A DNA stretch of 64,000 nt from Asparagopsis taxiformis (taxonomy: Eukaryota; Rhodophyta; Florideophyceae; Bonnemaisoniales; Bonnemaisoniaceae): NCBI GenBank assembly GCA_030407315.1, contig JALQPE010001958.1, forward strand, positions 62,001 to 126,000, given 5' to 3'. Under the pieces are notes generated by a model, which had not been told where the DNA came from, searched no databases, and worked only from the letters and a program-made list of their open reading frames with translations. This document shows, one piece after another, positions 47,752 through 57,409 of this stretch. Each line of letters opens with the position of its first letter. Positions within the stretch are counted from its first letter, which is position 1. Position numbers and translations under genes: made by a program.

Positions 47752-48252
47752 TCAACCCGGTTTGGGTTTTGCCAAATGGGCGGGTGCTTGACTTGCTTGG
47801 TTCGCTATGCGAAGTTCGGCTCCCGATGGAGGGTTCACATCTTGTTGTGGAGAAATCGGCGTCTGTACGCGTGACCTGGATGGTTGTCCTCTCGTCGCAA
47901 TTGTGCGGTTTGGACGTCTTCGGGCGGCTTCAGCAGCGTCGACATTTGTCGTGTCTTGTCGCAACGTTCGCTTGTGCGATGTAAGAGCCCGGTCTGGGTT
48001 GACGTCTTGGTCTTGGTCTGCATTGGCAGAGTTGTCATGGCGTCTTTGTTGGCTTCTTCGCAATTGTGTGCGATTGCGGTTGGTAGTTACCGGCTGGGTG
48101 GGTGAACGACTTGGGTCGTGTGCGTCGTTCCCAATTGTGGGTGAGTTACCGAAGGGTGAAAGACTACAAGGTTGATCCCGAGAGGGAGTTGCAAAATTTT
48201 TGCTTACGCGCACAGCGACGGGGGCCCCCTCCTGAAGGGTGGTTTGTCCCAA
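47752..48252 (-). CDS. retrotransposon integrase tail, linker region
   Basis: 166 codons, Gln/Arg/Thr-rich and without a fold I recognise, overlapping the end of the integrase ORF in a different phase. It lies between integrase and the chromodomain and probably represents the polyprotein linker, out of frame because of a small indel near 48200-48250. Confidence 0.4.
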   Translation of the reverse strand: MGQTTLQEGAPVAVRVSKNFATPSRDQPCSLSPFGNSPTIGNDAHDPSRSPTQPVTTNRNRTQLRRSQQRRHDNSANADQDQDVNPDRALTSHKRTLRQDTTNVDAAEAARRRPNRTIATRGQPSRSRVQTPISPQQDVNPPSGAELRIANQASQAPAHLAKPKPG

Positions 48253-48980
48253 ACCACTACTTCAGGTGTTATCCTAATTGTAGGTTGTCGTGGGGACGAT
48301 GGTTGATCCCTGAAGGGGTATTCCTGATTAGGAGTTGGCGGAAGTGATTCGCTTTGTGCGTTCTGTTGGCCGTCGCCCGTCGGTTGGCGTGATTGTGTAT
48401 TTGGCGCGAGGGCATCTGCACCTGATGGTGACGCTTGTGCGTTAGCGGCATGTTGCCTAGGTGGTAAGGTTGGTTCCTCGGTTGGTCGCGGAGCGAGTGC
48501 AACTCTATCGAGACTAACCTTTTCGGTGATACCATCGCGGTCGATGTAAACCGTTCGCCGTCCGGCACGGATAACCCTATAGGGACCTTGAGCTATTGGA
48601 GTTAGCTTGTTCCGTTCACGGACTTCTGGATTATCCAGATAAACGTAATCATCGGTAGTGATGAGTCGTTTAGACTTCCGGATTGACCGGTCGAAGTTAC
48701 GCTTGTAGCGTGCTTGCGCGCTGTGAAGGCGTTTACCTGCCATATCAATGGTATCCGTAATACGGCGTAAGAAGTCTTGCTTCGTGAACGCGTCTGGCGT
48801 TGCCCTCCTTTTCACCGAATGGTGTGTCGCATATGGCGGTGGAGGTCGGCTTAGGATGAGGTCGAAGGGTGTAGTTCCCGTTGTGCGATGCACGTGCGTG
48901 TTGTACGCATAGGTTAACGCTGATGCGTAGACATCCCAGTCGTCCTGGTTATCATTAACGTAATTACGTAGCATGCTCAA
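48204..48980 (-). CDS. retrotransposon integrase, C-terminal half
   Basis: 258 residues from an internal start. It begins with L-R-N-Y-V-N-D-N-Q-D-D-W-D and A-Y-N-T-H-V-H-R-T-T-G-T-T-P-F, the usual run of Ty3/gypsy integrase just after its catalytic Glu. The GPY/F-like region (N-K-L-T-P-I-A-Q-G-P-Y-R-V) follows. The frame differs by one base from the upstream half. Confidence 0.85.
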   Translation of the reverse strand: MSMLRNYVNDNQDDWDVYASALTYAYNTHVHRTTGTTPFDLILSRPPPPYATHHSVKRRATPDAFTKQDFLRRITDTIDMAGKRLHSAQARYKRNFDRSIRKSKRLITTDDYVYLDNPEVRERNKLTPIAQGPYRVIRAGRRTVYIDRDGITEKVSLDRVALAPRPTEEPTLPPRQHAANAQASPSGADALAPNTQSRQPTGDGQQNAQSESLPPTPNQEYPFRDQPSSPRQPTIRITPEVVVWDKPPFRRGPPSLCA

Positions 48981-49558
48981 TAGAGTACGGTTATACCGTT
49001 CGACTTGCCCATTTGTCTGGGGATGGTAGCCGTCGTGAAGACGTTCTTCGTTCCTAACTGGAGGCAGACAGCCTGGAAGAACTTCGACGCAAATTGCGGA
49101 CCGTTATCGGATAGTAATGTCCGTGGAGGACCATACTTAAACACCCAATGTGTACAAAAGGCTACTGCCACATGGTAAGCCGTAATGCTTCGCAGGGGCA
49201 CCACTTGGGTGAGCTTGGAGAAGCGACATGAAATCACCAGTAGGTGCACGTTACCTTTCTTGGTACGAGGTAGAGGACCGAGGAGGTCAATTGCAACGTC
49301 ATCCAATGGTGTGGTAGCTGGGAACAGCTGGAGGGTACTCGCATGTTTGCGCAACCGTAATCGGTTTCTCGCGCACGCTGAACAGCGTTCAACCGTTCCG
49401 GTTATGTCCGCAGCCATTGCAGGCCAATAATAAGATAGGCGCATCGTGTCGTACATGCGGTTCTGACCAGGATGTCCTGCCAAGATGCCGTGGTGGCACA
49501 TCGTCAATAGACGTTGCCGTAAGGCTTTGGGTACCACAATCTGGGATGACCCGTCCAA
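48977..49558 (-). CDS. retrotransposon integrase, N-terminal half
   Basis: 193 residues with the HHCC zinc module (H-H-G-I-L-A-G-H-P-G, then C-S-A-C-A-R-N-R) and the first two catalytic Asp of the DDE core (D-V-A-I-D-L-L-G and L-S-D-N-G-P-Q-F). It leaves the family frame near 49030-49040, just before the catalytic Glu, so as sequenced integrase is not one chain. Confidence 0.85.
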   Translation of the reverse strand: MDGSSQIVVPKALRQRLLTMCHHGILAGHPGQNRMYDTMRLSYYWPAMAADITGTVERCSACARNRLRLRKHASTLQLFPATTPLDDVAIDLLGPLPRTKKGNVHLLVISCRFSKLTQVVPLRSITAYHVAVAFCTHWVFKYGPPRTLLSDNGPQFASKFFQAVCLQLGTKNVFTTATIPRQMGKSNGITVLY

Positions 49559-49715
49559 TTTGGACTTCCTACAAAGGACACCGTCTTCATCTTCGAAGAA
49601 GAGAGAGTCAGACTTCTGCGAGGCCAGAGCCTGTTGACAGAAGTCGTCTGTTCGTTGCTCTTCGAGCCACTCTTGCGAGTTATCGGGCTGTAGTTTTCCG
49701 TTTGCGGATGAGTTG

Positions 49716-50819
49716 TTAAGACGGGGTACCGTTGCGATTAGGCGCCTCCTCGGCGTGGTCTCTTGCTAGAGAAAGGTCGTAGAACCAAACATCAGTGTCA
49801 TCATCCAAGGATGTTTCACCTTGCGGTGCGTGCGTGGCCAACAGAGTTGGTATTTCATCGTCAATAGTGACGGGCGTCTCGCCGTTAGTTTCAACACGCG
49901 AAAGGGCGTCTGGTAGTTGGTGAACCCGACCGGGTCGGTAGACTATTTGATAGTCAAATTCCGCAAGTCGGAGGCGCCAACGGCATAGTCTCCCTGAAGG
50001 GTCGTTGATATTCATGAGCCAACGCAGCGCGTTATGGTCCGTCCGGACTACAAACTTTGTTTGCTCCAAGTATGGACGTAGGATAGTGACAGCCCATACG
50101 ACGGCTAGACATTCACGCTCCGTAGGGGAGTAACCTCTTTCAGGTTTAGTCAAGGTCCGCGACCAATAGCCAATTGGCTTGAGATCGTTCTCTTCCCCTT
50201 GCTGCTGAAGCAGAGCGCATCCTATTTGGTATGCGGAAGCGTCCGTGTCTACGGTGTAGGGTTGACCCAACTTGGGTAGAGCCAGTATCGGCGGCTTGGT
50301 CATGACCTCTTTGAGAGCGTTGAACGCGCGTCGTTGGTCCTCGGTAGGAGGTTCTTTCCCGAATTTAGGGAGGCTGTCTTTGGTCAGCATTTCGTTCAAG
50401 GGGTGCGCAATTGCGGCATACCCTTTGATGAATCGTCGAAAGACGCCACAGCTTCCGAGGAAGGATCGCATTTGCGTAGGCGTTTGCGGAAAGATCGCGT
50501 CAGCGATAGCCGAAGTGGCGTTCTGTGCAACAGCTAGCTTTCCTGGCATCACGACATGTCCCAGGTAATCAACCTTCTTTTCGAAGAAATGACACTTTGT
50601 CAACTTCAGGGTGACACCTGCTTCCCGTAGGAGGGAGAGTACTTGGTCCACATGGTGGAGATGTTCGGCCTCGTCCCGAGAGAATACGATCACATCGTCT
50701 AAGTAAATCAGACAGGTCTGCCAGCGAACGCTGCTAAGAATAATGTCGATGGCACGTTGAAACGTTGCCGGAGCATTCTTCAAGCCAAAGGGCAAACGCT
50801 TAAAGCGATATGTCCCCAA
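49716..50819 (-). CDS. retrotransposon reverse transcriptase (C-terminal half) + RNase H
   Basis: 367 residues. It starts in the RT fingers/palm (F-K-R-L-P-F-G-L-K-N-A-P) and has the catalytic Y-L-D-D box in L-I-Y-L-D-D-V-I-V-F. It continues through the thumb to RNase H with the T-D-A-S motif and Y-S-P-T-E-R-E-C-L-A-V-V-W-A. The C-terminus (T-N-G-E-T-P-V-T-I-D-D) leads to the integrase linker, where a stop at 49716 and a frame change interrupt the polyprotein. Confidence 0.9.
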   Translation of the reverse strand: MGTYRFKRLPFGLKNAPATFQRAIDIILSSVRWQTCLIYLDDVIVFSRDEAEHLHHVDQVLSLLREAGVTLKLTKCHFFEKKVDYLGHVVMPGKLAVAQNATSAIADAIFPQTPTQMRSFLGSCGVFRRFIKGYAAIAHPLNEMLTKDSLPKFGKEPPTEDQRRAFNALKEVMTKPPILALPKLGQPYTVDTDASAYQIGCALLQQQGEENDLKPIGYWSRTLTKPERGYSPTERECLAVVWAVTILRPYLEQTKFVVRTDHNALRWLMNINDPSGRLCRWRLRLAEFDYQIVYRPGRVHQLPDALSRVETNGETPVTIDDEIPTLLATHAPQGETSLDDDTDVWFYDLSLARDHAEEAPNRNGTPS

Positions 50820-52354
50820 ATGGGAGGTAATGCCGTTTTGTCACGGTCGTCCTGTGCAACAGGGATCTGCCAATAGCCAGAATTACAATCCAATGTGGTG
50901 AATACTTGAGCATCTCCGAGGGAGTCAATACAATCATCCATTCGTGGAAGGGGGTACACATCATTGACAGTGATGTCGTTAAGACCCCTATAGTCGACGC
51001 AAAAGCGTAATTTACCATCCTTCTTCGGGACAAGAACCACTGGGCTAGCCCATTCGGAGGTCGACGGTTCGATCACTCCTTTTTCCAGCATGCTGGTTAT
51101 TTCCTTACGGGCAATCTCTCGACGAGCGGGTCCCATCCGGTAGGGTTGTTGCCGTCTAGGCTTGCTCCCTTCGACTATGTCGATTCGGTGTTCCGTAGCG
51201 CGGATGTCCCCTAGGGATCCATCCCACATAGACTCGTGTCGAGATAGCATGCTAAGGATGCGTTCCCTCAACGGGATTTGACCAAGGTGGTCTAGAGAGA
51301 CTTCTTGCTTCCAACTTGATGGTTGTGTGGCCTCGGCCTCTTGCTCCTGATGGAGAGTAGTCACCATAGTGGAGGCCTCTTGGGAGGAAGGGGTAGAACG
51401 GCTGAGAGCCATGGGGCGCATTGGCCGTTCGGGTGCCCGAAGGGCATAGCCTATAATGGTCCCTTTAGGGAGGTACTTGTCGGATGTAATGAAGTTAGTT
51501 AATATAGTCAGGAATTCCTGTCGCGGGATGACTTCCGCAACCCCATTCGGGATAGAGACACGATGTCGGTGAAGGATCCGATCTCTCGGTGAGAGTATAC
51601 TCAAGCCGCCACCGGCGCATACAACAGTAGTTGTTACTTGACTCCGCGGAGGAACATTCACACTTTGTGACAATCGAATGCCATGAGGCTGGCGGTCTAA
51701 GTTAATCCCATTAGAGGGTCGCGAGGCATCCACGTAGCACGAAAGGGTGGGGGATGTTTTACGCGTAGGCGACATCACTAGGATAGCTATCGACCCGCCG
51801 TCGTGAATATCAATTCGTTGGGCCCGGCACCTAATTGCGTCTACGTGGGTATTCATTGCCCCAGTTCCCAAGATGAGGGGTACGGCCAACTTAGGCGCGA
51901 CGAAGAATTCTTCCTCAAAGGACTTGTGGCCTAACTGTAAGGACAGTATTATCTTGCCTTTTATCCGAAGAGGATTGCCGTTAGCATCGGCCAGTTGCGG
52001 AACTTTCCCCGTAGGGACTTGGAATTGTTCCCAATTGTGGGGTAAGCTCCTTTCATGGATGACCGATGGTCCGGACCCGGTGTCCATCACCATACGCATA
52101 GGCGTGAGAATTGACGGATCGAGTCCGATGGAACCCATTACTACGTAATGGGCGGCCTTAAGCAGGCATGAGGCTTTCGGCCTTGAGGTTCGAGTCCCTG
52201 TGGGGGAACCCGAAGGGGTTGGTGTCTGGGAATGACTTTGGTCCCTAGAGGGAGTTGCAGCCTTTCCCTGCGGAGGTGGTTGTGGTGAGATGTCCACCGA
52301 GTAGCGTAATCGCTCCACCTCCTGACGGGAGTGCGACACCTCACTCCCCGTCAT
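50780..52354 (-). CDS. retrotransposon protease + reverse transcriptase (N-terminal half)
   Basis: 524 residues from the ATG at 52354. Retropepsin-like protease: V-M-D-T-G-S-G-P-S at about residue 90. RT begins near 390 with I-E-P-S-T-S-E-W-A-S-P-V-V-L-V-P-K-K-D-G and R-F-C-V-D-Y-R-G-L-N-D, and ends at D-K-T-A-L. There one base is missing in a short T-run (near 50832) relative to the family pattern, and the frame is lost. The ATG overlaps the preceding stop in a TAATG arrangement. Confidence 0.88.
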   Translation of the reverse strand: MTGSEVSHSRQEVERLRYSVDISPQPPPQGKAATPSRDQSHSQTPTPSGSPTGTRTSRPKASCLLKAAHYVVMGSIGLDPSILTPMRMVMDTGSGPSVIHERSLPHNWEQFQVPTGKVPQLADANGNPLRIKGKIILSLQLGHKSFEEEFFVAPKLAVPLILGTGAMNTHVDAIRCRAQRIDIHDGGSIAILVMSPTRKTSPTLSCYVDASRPSNGINLDRQPHGIRLSQSVNVPPRSQVTTTVVCAGGGLSILSPRDRILHRHRVSIPNGVAEVIPRQEFLTILTNFITSDKYLPKGTIIGYALRAPERPMRPMALSRSTPSSQEASTMVTTLHQEQEAEATQPSSWKQEVSLDHLGQIPLRERILSMLSRHESMWDGSLGDIRATEHRIDIVEGSKPRRQQPYRMGPARREIARKEITSMLEKGVIEPSTSEWASPVVLVPKKDGKLRFCVDYRGLNDITVNDVYPLPRMDDCIDSLGDAQVFTTLDCNSGYWQIPVAQDDRDKTALPPIWGHIALSVCPLA

Positions 52355-52650
52355 TAGTTTTCCGACGACGTGTCGGAGTCGTCGGAGGTTTCTAGGGCGT
52401 CGGCAACGTCTTGAGCCGTTACGGAAGATCCGTTACGTTCTAAAACGTCTCGCCTCAGAGGGCCCAATTTGGGATGATTTTCGTCATCGGCGAACGCAAC
52501 CATGCGTGTTGGAGGGTTTGACCGTTGGAGCACGGCTTTAGGGTAATCCCTTTTTCGGTTGAACCGATTGGACTGGCGCTGTTGGCGGCGCATAACCTGC
52601 TCCGGTTCTTGCTGGTAAGCGTAGTTCGCAAAGGCGAAGTAAGTTCCCAC
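52354..52650 (-). CDS. small ORF between gag and pol
   Basis: 98 codons directly after the gag stop and in the same frame as gag, with no ATG at its head (it opens at GTG). It could be read through from gag. Basic at first (M-R-R-Q-Q-R-Q-S-N-R-F-N-R-K-R-D), acidic at the end (S-D-D-S-D-T-S-S-E-N). Its TAA shares its last A with the ATG of the protease-RT ORF (TAATG at 52356-52352). The layout suggests stop readthrough and/or stop-restart control of pol expression. Confidence 0.55.
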   Translation of the reverse strand: MGTYFAFANYAYQQEPEQVMRRQQRQSNRFNRKRDYPKAVLQRSNPPTRMVAFADDENHPKLGPLRRDVLERNGSSVTAQDVADALETSDDSDTSSEN

Positions 52651-54258
52651 TCAGGGTGGTAGGTAAGGACAAGTGTATAACACGTGCCCTGGTTGGCGAC
52701 AGCCAGAGCATCTCCAAGTAACAGCCCCTTCGGGGATCATACTCTCAGCGAGTTTAAGATGTTCTCCCGTTAGGGTAGGGGCCTGCATTGGCGCGCCCAT
52801 TGGGTTCCCGGTAGGGGAAGGTAAGGTCGGCGGCGGGGCCCGCGGTATCACGGCCGGTTCTCCGGGTACGGTAGCGAGCAACGCTTCGCGTTTACGATCC
52901 GCGATCGGCTTTGCGGGTAGCGAAGCTCGTAGAGAGTCCCCGAGTCCTTTAGCAAGGTTACGGACAGCAAGAAAATCTTCTCCGCCACTGCGGCCTATAG
53001 TCACCTTGACGGTGTGTTTAACCTCTGGGCGTAGGCCCTTGAGGTAGTAGTTGACCAAGTCTCTTTCCGAGAAGACGTTCGCACACAGGAGTGCAGCGTC
53101 CTGCAATCTGTCTGCGTATGCAGCTTCGTCTTCATCCGGCCCTTGCCGTATACGCGTTACTGCGTCATATGCGTCCGCTAGGACATTGTCCGTCGCGTAG
53201 CGAGCCAGAAGGGCGTTAACGGCTTGAGGCCAAGTGATCTGCTGATGCAGGTGGTTGAGAAGCTTGCGCTTTCGCGCCTCAGCGGCGATAAACCGTTGAG
53301 GTTCTCCTTCCAGGAAATACTTGAGTAACTTGGTAGCTTCTCCCTCCGAGACTCCGCATGAATCACATGCATCTTGAAATTCCGCGAGGAACCGGAGGAT
53401 ATCGATGGGTTCCGTACCATCGAACGGCGTGAATGACGCGTTGAAATTACGGATCTTCTCCGTTAGCTTATACAAGCTTCTTGATTTACCCATTGGGGTA
53501 TCAGTCGTTAGGGACTTGTTCTTGAGTCGGTAGTACCGATAGGAGACCACTAGGTCGAATGCGGGTTCGCGGGCCTTCAAAGGCACTAAGCCTTCCTCAA
53601 GAGGTCCTTCTTCATCATCCCACGAGGGATTTTCCGGTACAGATCCGGTGGCACGAGTGTGCTGTCTCGTGCGAGAGATATTCCCTGTTTGGGATAGTGA
53701 TTCGGCGAGGGCGTCGACACGGTCCGACAGGTGTCGGGTTGCTTCCGCGACTTGATCCAATCGGGGATCTTCTTCTTCCTCCCTACCGGATGTAGGGTCA
53801 GGGAAGTCAGCCGGTCGGCTGCGGCGAGCAGGAAACTCCTGTTGTCCTAATGGACTGGCACTGAAGCCGTGAATCGAGAGCTCCTCCAGACGAGTTTCCA
53901 AAAGGGACACGCGCTTAGCGAATTCGGCTTTGACCTGATTCCAGGTTTCCACTAGGAACTCGGCGTCCCGATCTTGGGTGGCTTCTCGGCTGGCGGCCAT
54001 CAGCTTTGGCTCGACCAGTTCCATGACGGTTTCGACCGTAGCGTCTACGATTTCCGCCCTGCGGTCTTGAACAGTCTTCTCGACGACGGTGCTGAATTCA
54101 GCCTTGAACTCTTCCAACCGTTCGTTGAAGATTCGGTCCGCTCGGTCTTGCAGGGTGTTAATCACCACGCCTTCTTCGGCGATCAGATCCGAATCGGATA
54201 AGTCGTTTGCAGGCGCTATGTCCTCACTAGAGGGTCCCGCTGTAGGGTTACGAGGCAT
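52651..54258 (-). CDS. retrotransposon Gag
   Basis: 535 residues, ATG at 54258, 78 bp inside the 5' LTR end. The N-terminal half is charged and coiled. The central region (R-N-F-N-A-S-F-T-P-F-D-G-T, then F-L-A-E-F-Q-D-A-C-D) is capsid-like. A C-terminal zinc knuckle C-S-G-C-R-Q-P-G-H-V-L-Y-T-C fits C-x2-C-x4-H-x4-C. It ends five residues after the knuckle with TGA at 52651-52653. It is intact, so structural proteins could still be made even if pol is broken. Confidence 0.88.
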   Translation of the reverse strand: MPRNPTAGPSSEDIAPANDLSDSDLIAEEGVVINTLQDRADRIFNERLEEFKAEFSTVVEKTVQDRRAEIVDATVETVMELVEPKLMAASREATQDRDAEFLVETWNQVKAEFAKRVSLLETRLEELSIHGFSASPLGQQEFPARRSRPADFPDPTSGREEEEDPRLDQVAEATRHLSDRVDALAESLSQTGNISRTRQHTRATGSVPENPSWDDEEGPLEEGLVPLKAREPAFDLVVSYRYYRLKNKSLTTDTPMGKSRSLYKLTEKIRNFNASFTPFDGTEPIDILRFLAEFQDACDSCGVSEGEATKLLKYFLEGEPQRFIAAEARKRKLLNHLHQQITWPQAVNALLARYATDNVLADAYDAVTRIRQGPDEDEAAYADRLQDAALLCANVFSERDLVNYYLKGLRPEVKHTVKVTIGRSGGEDFLAVRNLAKGLGDSLRASLPAKPIADRKREALLATVPGEPAVIPRAPPPTLPSPTGNPMGAPMQAPTLTGEHLKLAESMIPEGAVTWRCSGCRQPGHVLYTCPYLPP

Positions 54259-54321
54259 CGTGAAGATGATTGTGAAGGAAAATTTCTCTCAAAGAGACTT
54301 ACCCGAGGATACGAGGTTCTA

Positions 54322-54335
54322 GGTCGAGAGACCAA
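54322..54335 (-). promoter_or_regulatory. candidate primer-binding site
   Basis: Directly after the 5' LTR (which ends GCTACA on the minus strand) comes TTGGTCTCTCGACC. A PBS normally begins TGG, complementary to the CCA end of a tRNA, which fits with a one-base offset. I cannot name the tRNA. Confidence 0.5.
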
Positions 54336-54982
54336 TGTAGCAGGTAGAAAATACGCTAGAGCGGCAAACCACCCGACAGGTGTCCCGAGCCTCGGTAGAG
54401 GAAGCGGTAGAGCAGATGAACCTTATAGGTACCCGGCGGGTAGTCTCGTGAGAGAGAAGGGATCGCTACCCGGAGGGGGTTGTGCGATTATAGCGCTCAC
54501 GCGAGATGCGTATTAATGGAGCAAGATGACGTAATCCGTCGAGCTGTTGGCTAACCCTAAGGTTTTCCCGGAGAGGGGTTGAACAATAGGTATGCGAACA
54601 CTGTTCCTGTGGGTCGTAATTCCACTTGAGTTTACGTTACTCTAGAAACCGTGCCTACTAGCTATTCCAGTGGCCGTTTTATACTAAGTCTACTGTAAGC
54701 TAGGGTTAGTGGTTAGGAATAAATATCCAGTTAGTGACCAATCAGAACCCAATTACTGGCGCTCGCCTACCCGCGAGGTCATTGCCAATAGGCTTACATT
54801 GTAATGTATGGCTGATCAGCCTAAGTTAAAATTTGCCCCTTGTGGGGTCTTGGCCGGGGCCGATAGGCCCGGGTGGGGTTATTTGTCAGCCTTAGCTGGT
54901 CCTAAGTATAGGAAACACGCCAGTTGGCTGGTGCCTTCTGATTGGCACATCCCGTAAGTGGGTACCCAATAGGGAAGCGACA
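54336..54982 (-). repeat. 5' LTR (right in window)
   Basis: Partner of 42613-43259. In coding orientation it begins TGTCGCTTCCC and ends CTACCTGCTACA. The copies look identical except for one base (CGCTAG preceded by C at the left, A at the right). Confidence 0.92.
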
Positions 54983-57186
54983 CGGCTCGATCAGCGAGGA
55001 CCGCCAGGCGGTACGACAGGTTGCAGTTTCTTATCGTCAACCCGGACCTGTACACCTGGCCGGAGTCCGATCGCTGGGGGGCGCTGGAAATATACTTGTC
55101 AAGCGGAAATCCGGACAAGCTGCCAGCGTACTTTGACACCCTCGACGAAGACGTTATGGCTGTCCTCCGCCCGGCACCACAAGCTGCGGACGCAGAAAAG
55201 GTCCCCAAGCCGGTTGATGACACTCCCACTCGTCGCAACACAGGAGGGAGAGGTTTGGTTCCGTCGACAAGACACACAACCAGGCTTCAACTTGGACCTG
55301 GGAGGACCAGTCTTACTGCCCAAGGGCCGTCTCCCCCGTCACCGTCACCCCATGCGACAGAAGAGCAGGAAAGTGAAGGGCAGGCTCTCGCAAAGGACTT
55401 TCTTTCGAAAATGAGTCAGTATTGCCGGGTGTACGACGTCCCTTTCGAAGATTTGGTCAGTGCCGACGAGAGCCGAGAACACGTGCCCATCACGGGCAAC
55501 GTTCAGCTCATTCTGACTGATCCGCCCTACAATGTTCGTCGTAAGAGCAACGATTCCAACTCTTCGTACGACAGGCTAACTGCAGAAGATATGCAGGCTA
55601 GCATCGAAGTGTTTGACGAGCTGTTGCGCCCCGGTGGCCACGGCATCGTGTTCTGCTCCGTTTTGCAGTTCTACGAATGGTTCCATTACTTGGAAACGTA
55701 CAAAGGACCGCAGTCAGAAGGCCCAACCGATGCTGCTGCCAGTGATGACGGGTCGGATGAAGAAGAGGTTACGTCCATGAATTCGGACTCCGAAGCATCG
55801 CAGCACAGTGGCGAAGAAAGTGCGGATGAGGAGGAGGAGGACGTCGTTCGGAATTCAGTTTTCTTCGTTGACGAGGTACCTCTGTTGTTTGTCCGATTAC
55901 CTGGGCACCTCTATCAAATGCCGGGGCGGAAGAGGTACCAACGCATGAACATGGCAGAGGTCGCTATCCACTTCTGGAAGCGAGGTGTTCCGTTCAAGAC
56001 CGGAAGCGAGATGGTGGCCTATAGGAACCACGGATACATGGACGGCACGTACCCGGCGTGGTGCAACGTCACCATCAATATGCCCGCCATCGATTCGAAT
56101 GAGATGGTGTGGCGAACAAGGAGCACAACCGGTGCTACGGTCAGAGTTCGTGCAGAGCAGAAGAGCGTCGCTCTCATGATGGAGTTGATCAGCCAGCATT
56201 CACAGCCTGGTGATATTGTTGTCGATCCATTCTCTGGCACTTTCGCAACGGGAAAAGCAGCTATGAGCTTGCCTGAGCACCGTGTTTTCGTCGGCAGTGA
56301 CATGGACAAATTGTGTGTGGCACGATCGCTTCCAAAGCTGTGTGCAGTCATGTAACGTGTAATTCTTTCAAACAACACTGACATGAGGGTCACGACAGAA
56401 GCGAAACAGAGTTCTGAGAAGTTCTTGGCGTCCCCCTCTGTCACGATGCGTACACAGAGGGAACGCAGGATCATCGAACCCCCACCTGGCCTTCCCCTGT
56501 ACCAGAGGTTCCCGAAATATATTCGGCAGTACCTCTGGCAGCTGTGCCCAGAGTCGATTGCGTCGCACGAGCACATGGAAAAACCGGTACATTATTGGCC
56601 ACCTTCCCTTCGCCGCTGGTTGCAAACTGAAAACCCTCGCATGATGCGGGCACATGATTGTGTTGCGAAAAAATTGAGCGTTCGACCATCGCTGATTAAG
56701 CATCCAAATGCAGGAAGAGGGCTCTTCGCTGAACAGACATTTAATGTTGGCGACGAAGTATGTGCATACTACGGAACTGTTTTGTACTCTGATATGAGCA
56801 AGGAGTCGATGAGGTTCGCGTACGGAGAGGGTCACATGGCGATAACGAAGGAAACATTCTTGATTTATGCCATCAAACTGTATGCAACAGCGGAGGACGA
56901 CGAAAACATCGAGCATCCAATTTGGATTGTTCCGGCTCCGTTCTGTTCGGCGCAGTTCATCAACGACCCGCGGTATTTGCGAGGTGAGGACACTCCGGCG
57001 GAAGACACCAGGCGGATGGCCAACGTCGAGTTTGTCGAGAACTACAGCAGCGGTTCGACGGGGAAGAAGCTCAAGGCGAAGGACCTAGAAAATCCAAAGA
57101 TCATTGTAGTACGTGCAATCCGCGATATCCGTCCAGGGCAGGAGCTCTACGTTCATTATGGGACAGCGTTTAGAGCATGGAATTAG
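54983..57186 (+). pseudogene. methyltransferase-SET copy 3, 3' fragment with in-frame stop
   Basis: The frame runs from about 54985 through a methyltransferase to a TAA at 56353-56355, then continues in the same frame through a SET domain to 57186. Methyltransferase: motif IV D-P-P-Y at about 55520, L-R-P-G-G-H, an acidic insert rich in D/E/S, A-E-Q-K-S, and motif I D-P-F-S-G-T-F-A-T at about 56229. The SET part (ATG at 56383) has N-A-G-R-G-L-F, A-Y-Y-G, F-I-N-D-P and E-L-Y-V-H-Y-G. The same inter-domain region is unbroken in copies 1 and 2, so the TAA is most simply a nonsense change. Expression as two separate proteins is an alternative, since the downstream ATG opens a 267-residue SET protein. 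Confidence 0.75.
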
Positions 57187-57409
57187 GTTCACGAAAGATG
57201 TTTTCATTTCGACTACAAATAAAGCTACGTTCCAGAGTTGAAGTATATCATATAATGCAGCATGTCCAGCCACCATTAGTCCAGGGTGAAACCTATTCGG
57301 CAGTACTCACCTGTCAAAAACCAATCGTTCACACTCCAGGTGCACTTCGTCCGAGCAGTGAATCTGACTGCTTGGATGCTGTTATGCGTACAGATGCAAA
57401 ATACATGAC

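Larger units (their letters stand above)
42613..54982 (-). mobile_element. Ty3/gypsy LTR retrotransposon with chromodomain (12.37 kb)
   Basis: Coding strand minus. Order in that direction: 5' LTR, PBS-like site, gag with zinc knuckle, protease, reverse transcriptase, RNase H, integrase, chromodomain, then a long antisense ORF, and the 3' LTR. The LTRs are 647 bp each with TG...CA ends and only one obvious difference (near 42629/54352), which indicates recent insertion. The pol frame is nevertheless broken several times. It inserted into methyltransferase-SET copy 3. A 5-bp target-site duplication is not exact: GGTTG before the left LTR, CGGCT after the right LTR. A clear polypurine tract is not seen next to the left LTR. 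Confidence 0.92.

Noticed and set aside
42608..54987. Clean 5-bp target-site duplication of the retrotransposon
   Set aside because: GGTTG and CGGCT do not match. CGGTT/CGGCT align 4 of 5 only with a one-base shift that would move the LTR start, so I do not call it.
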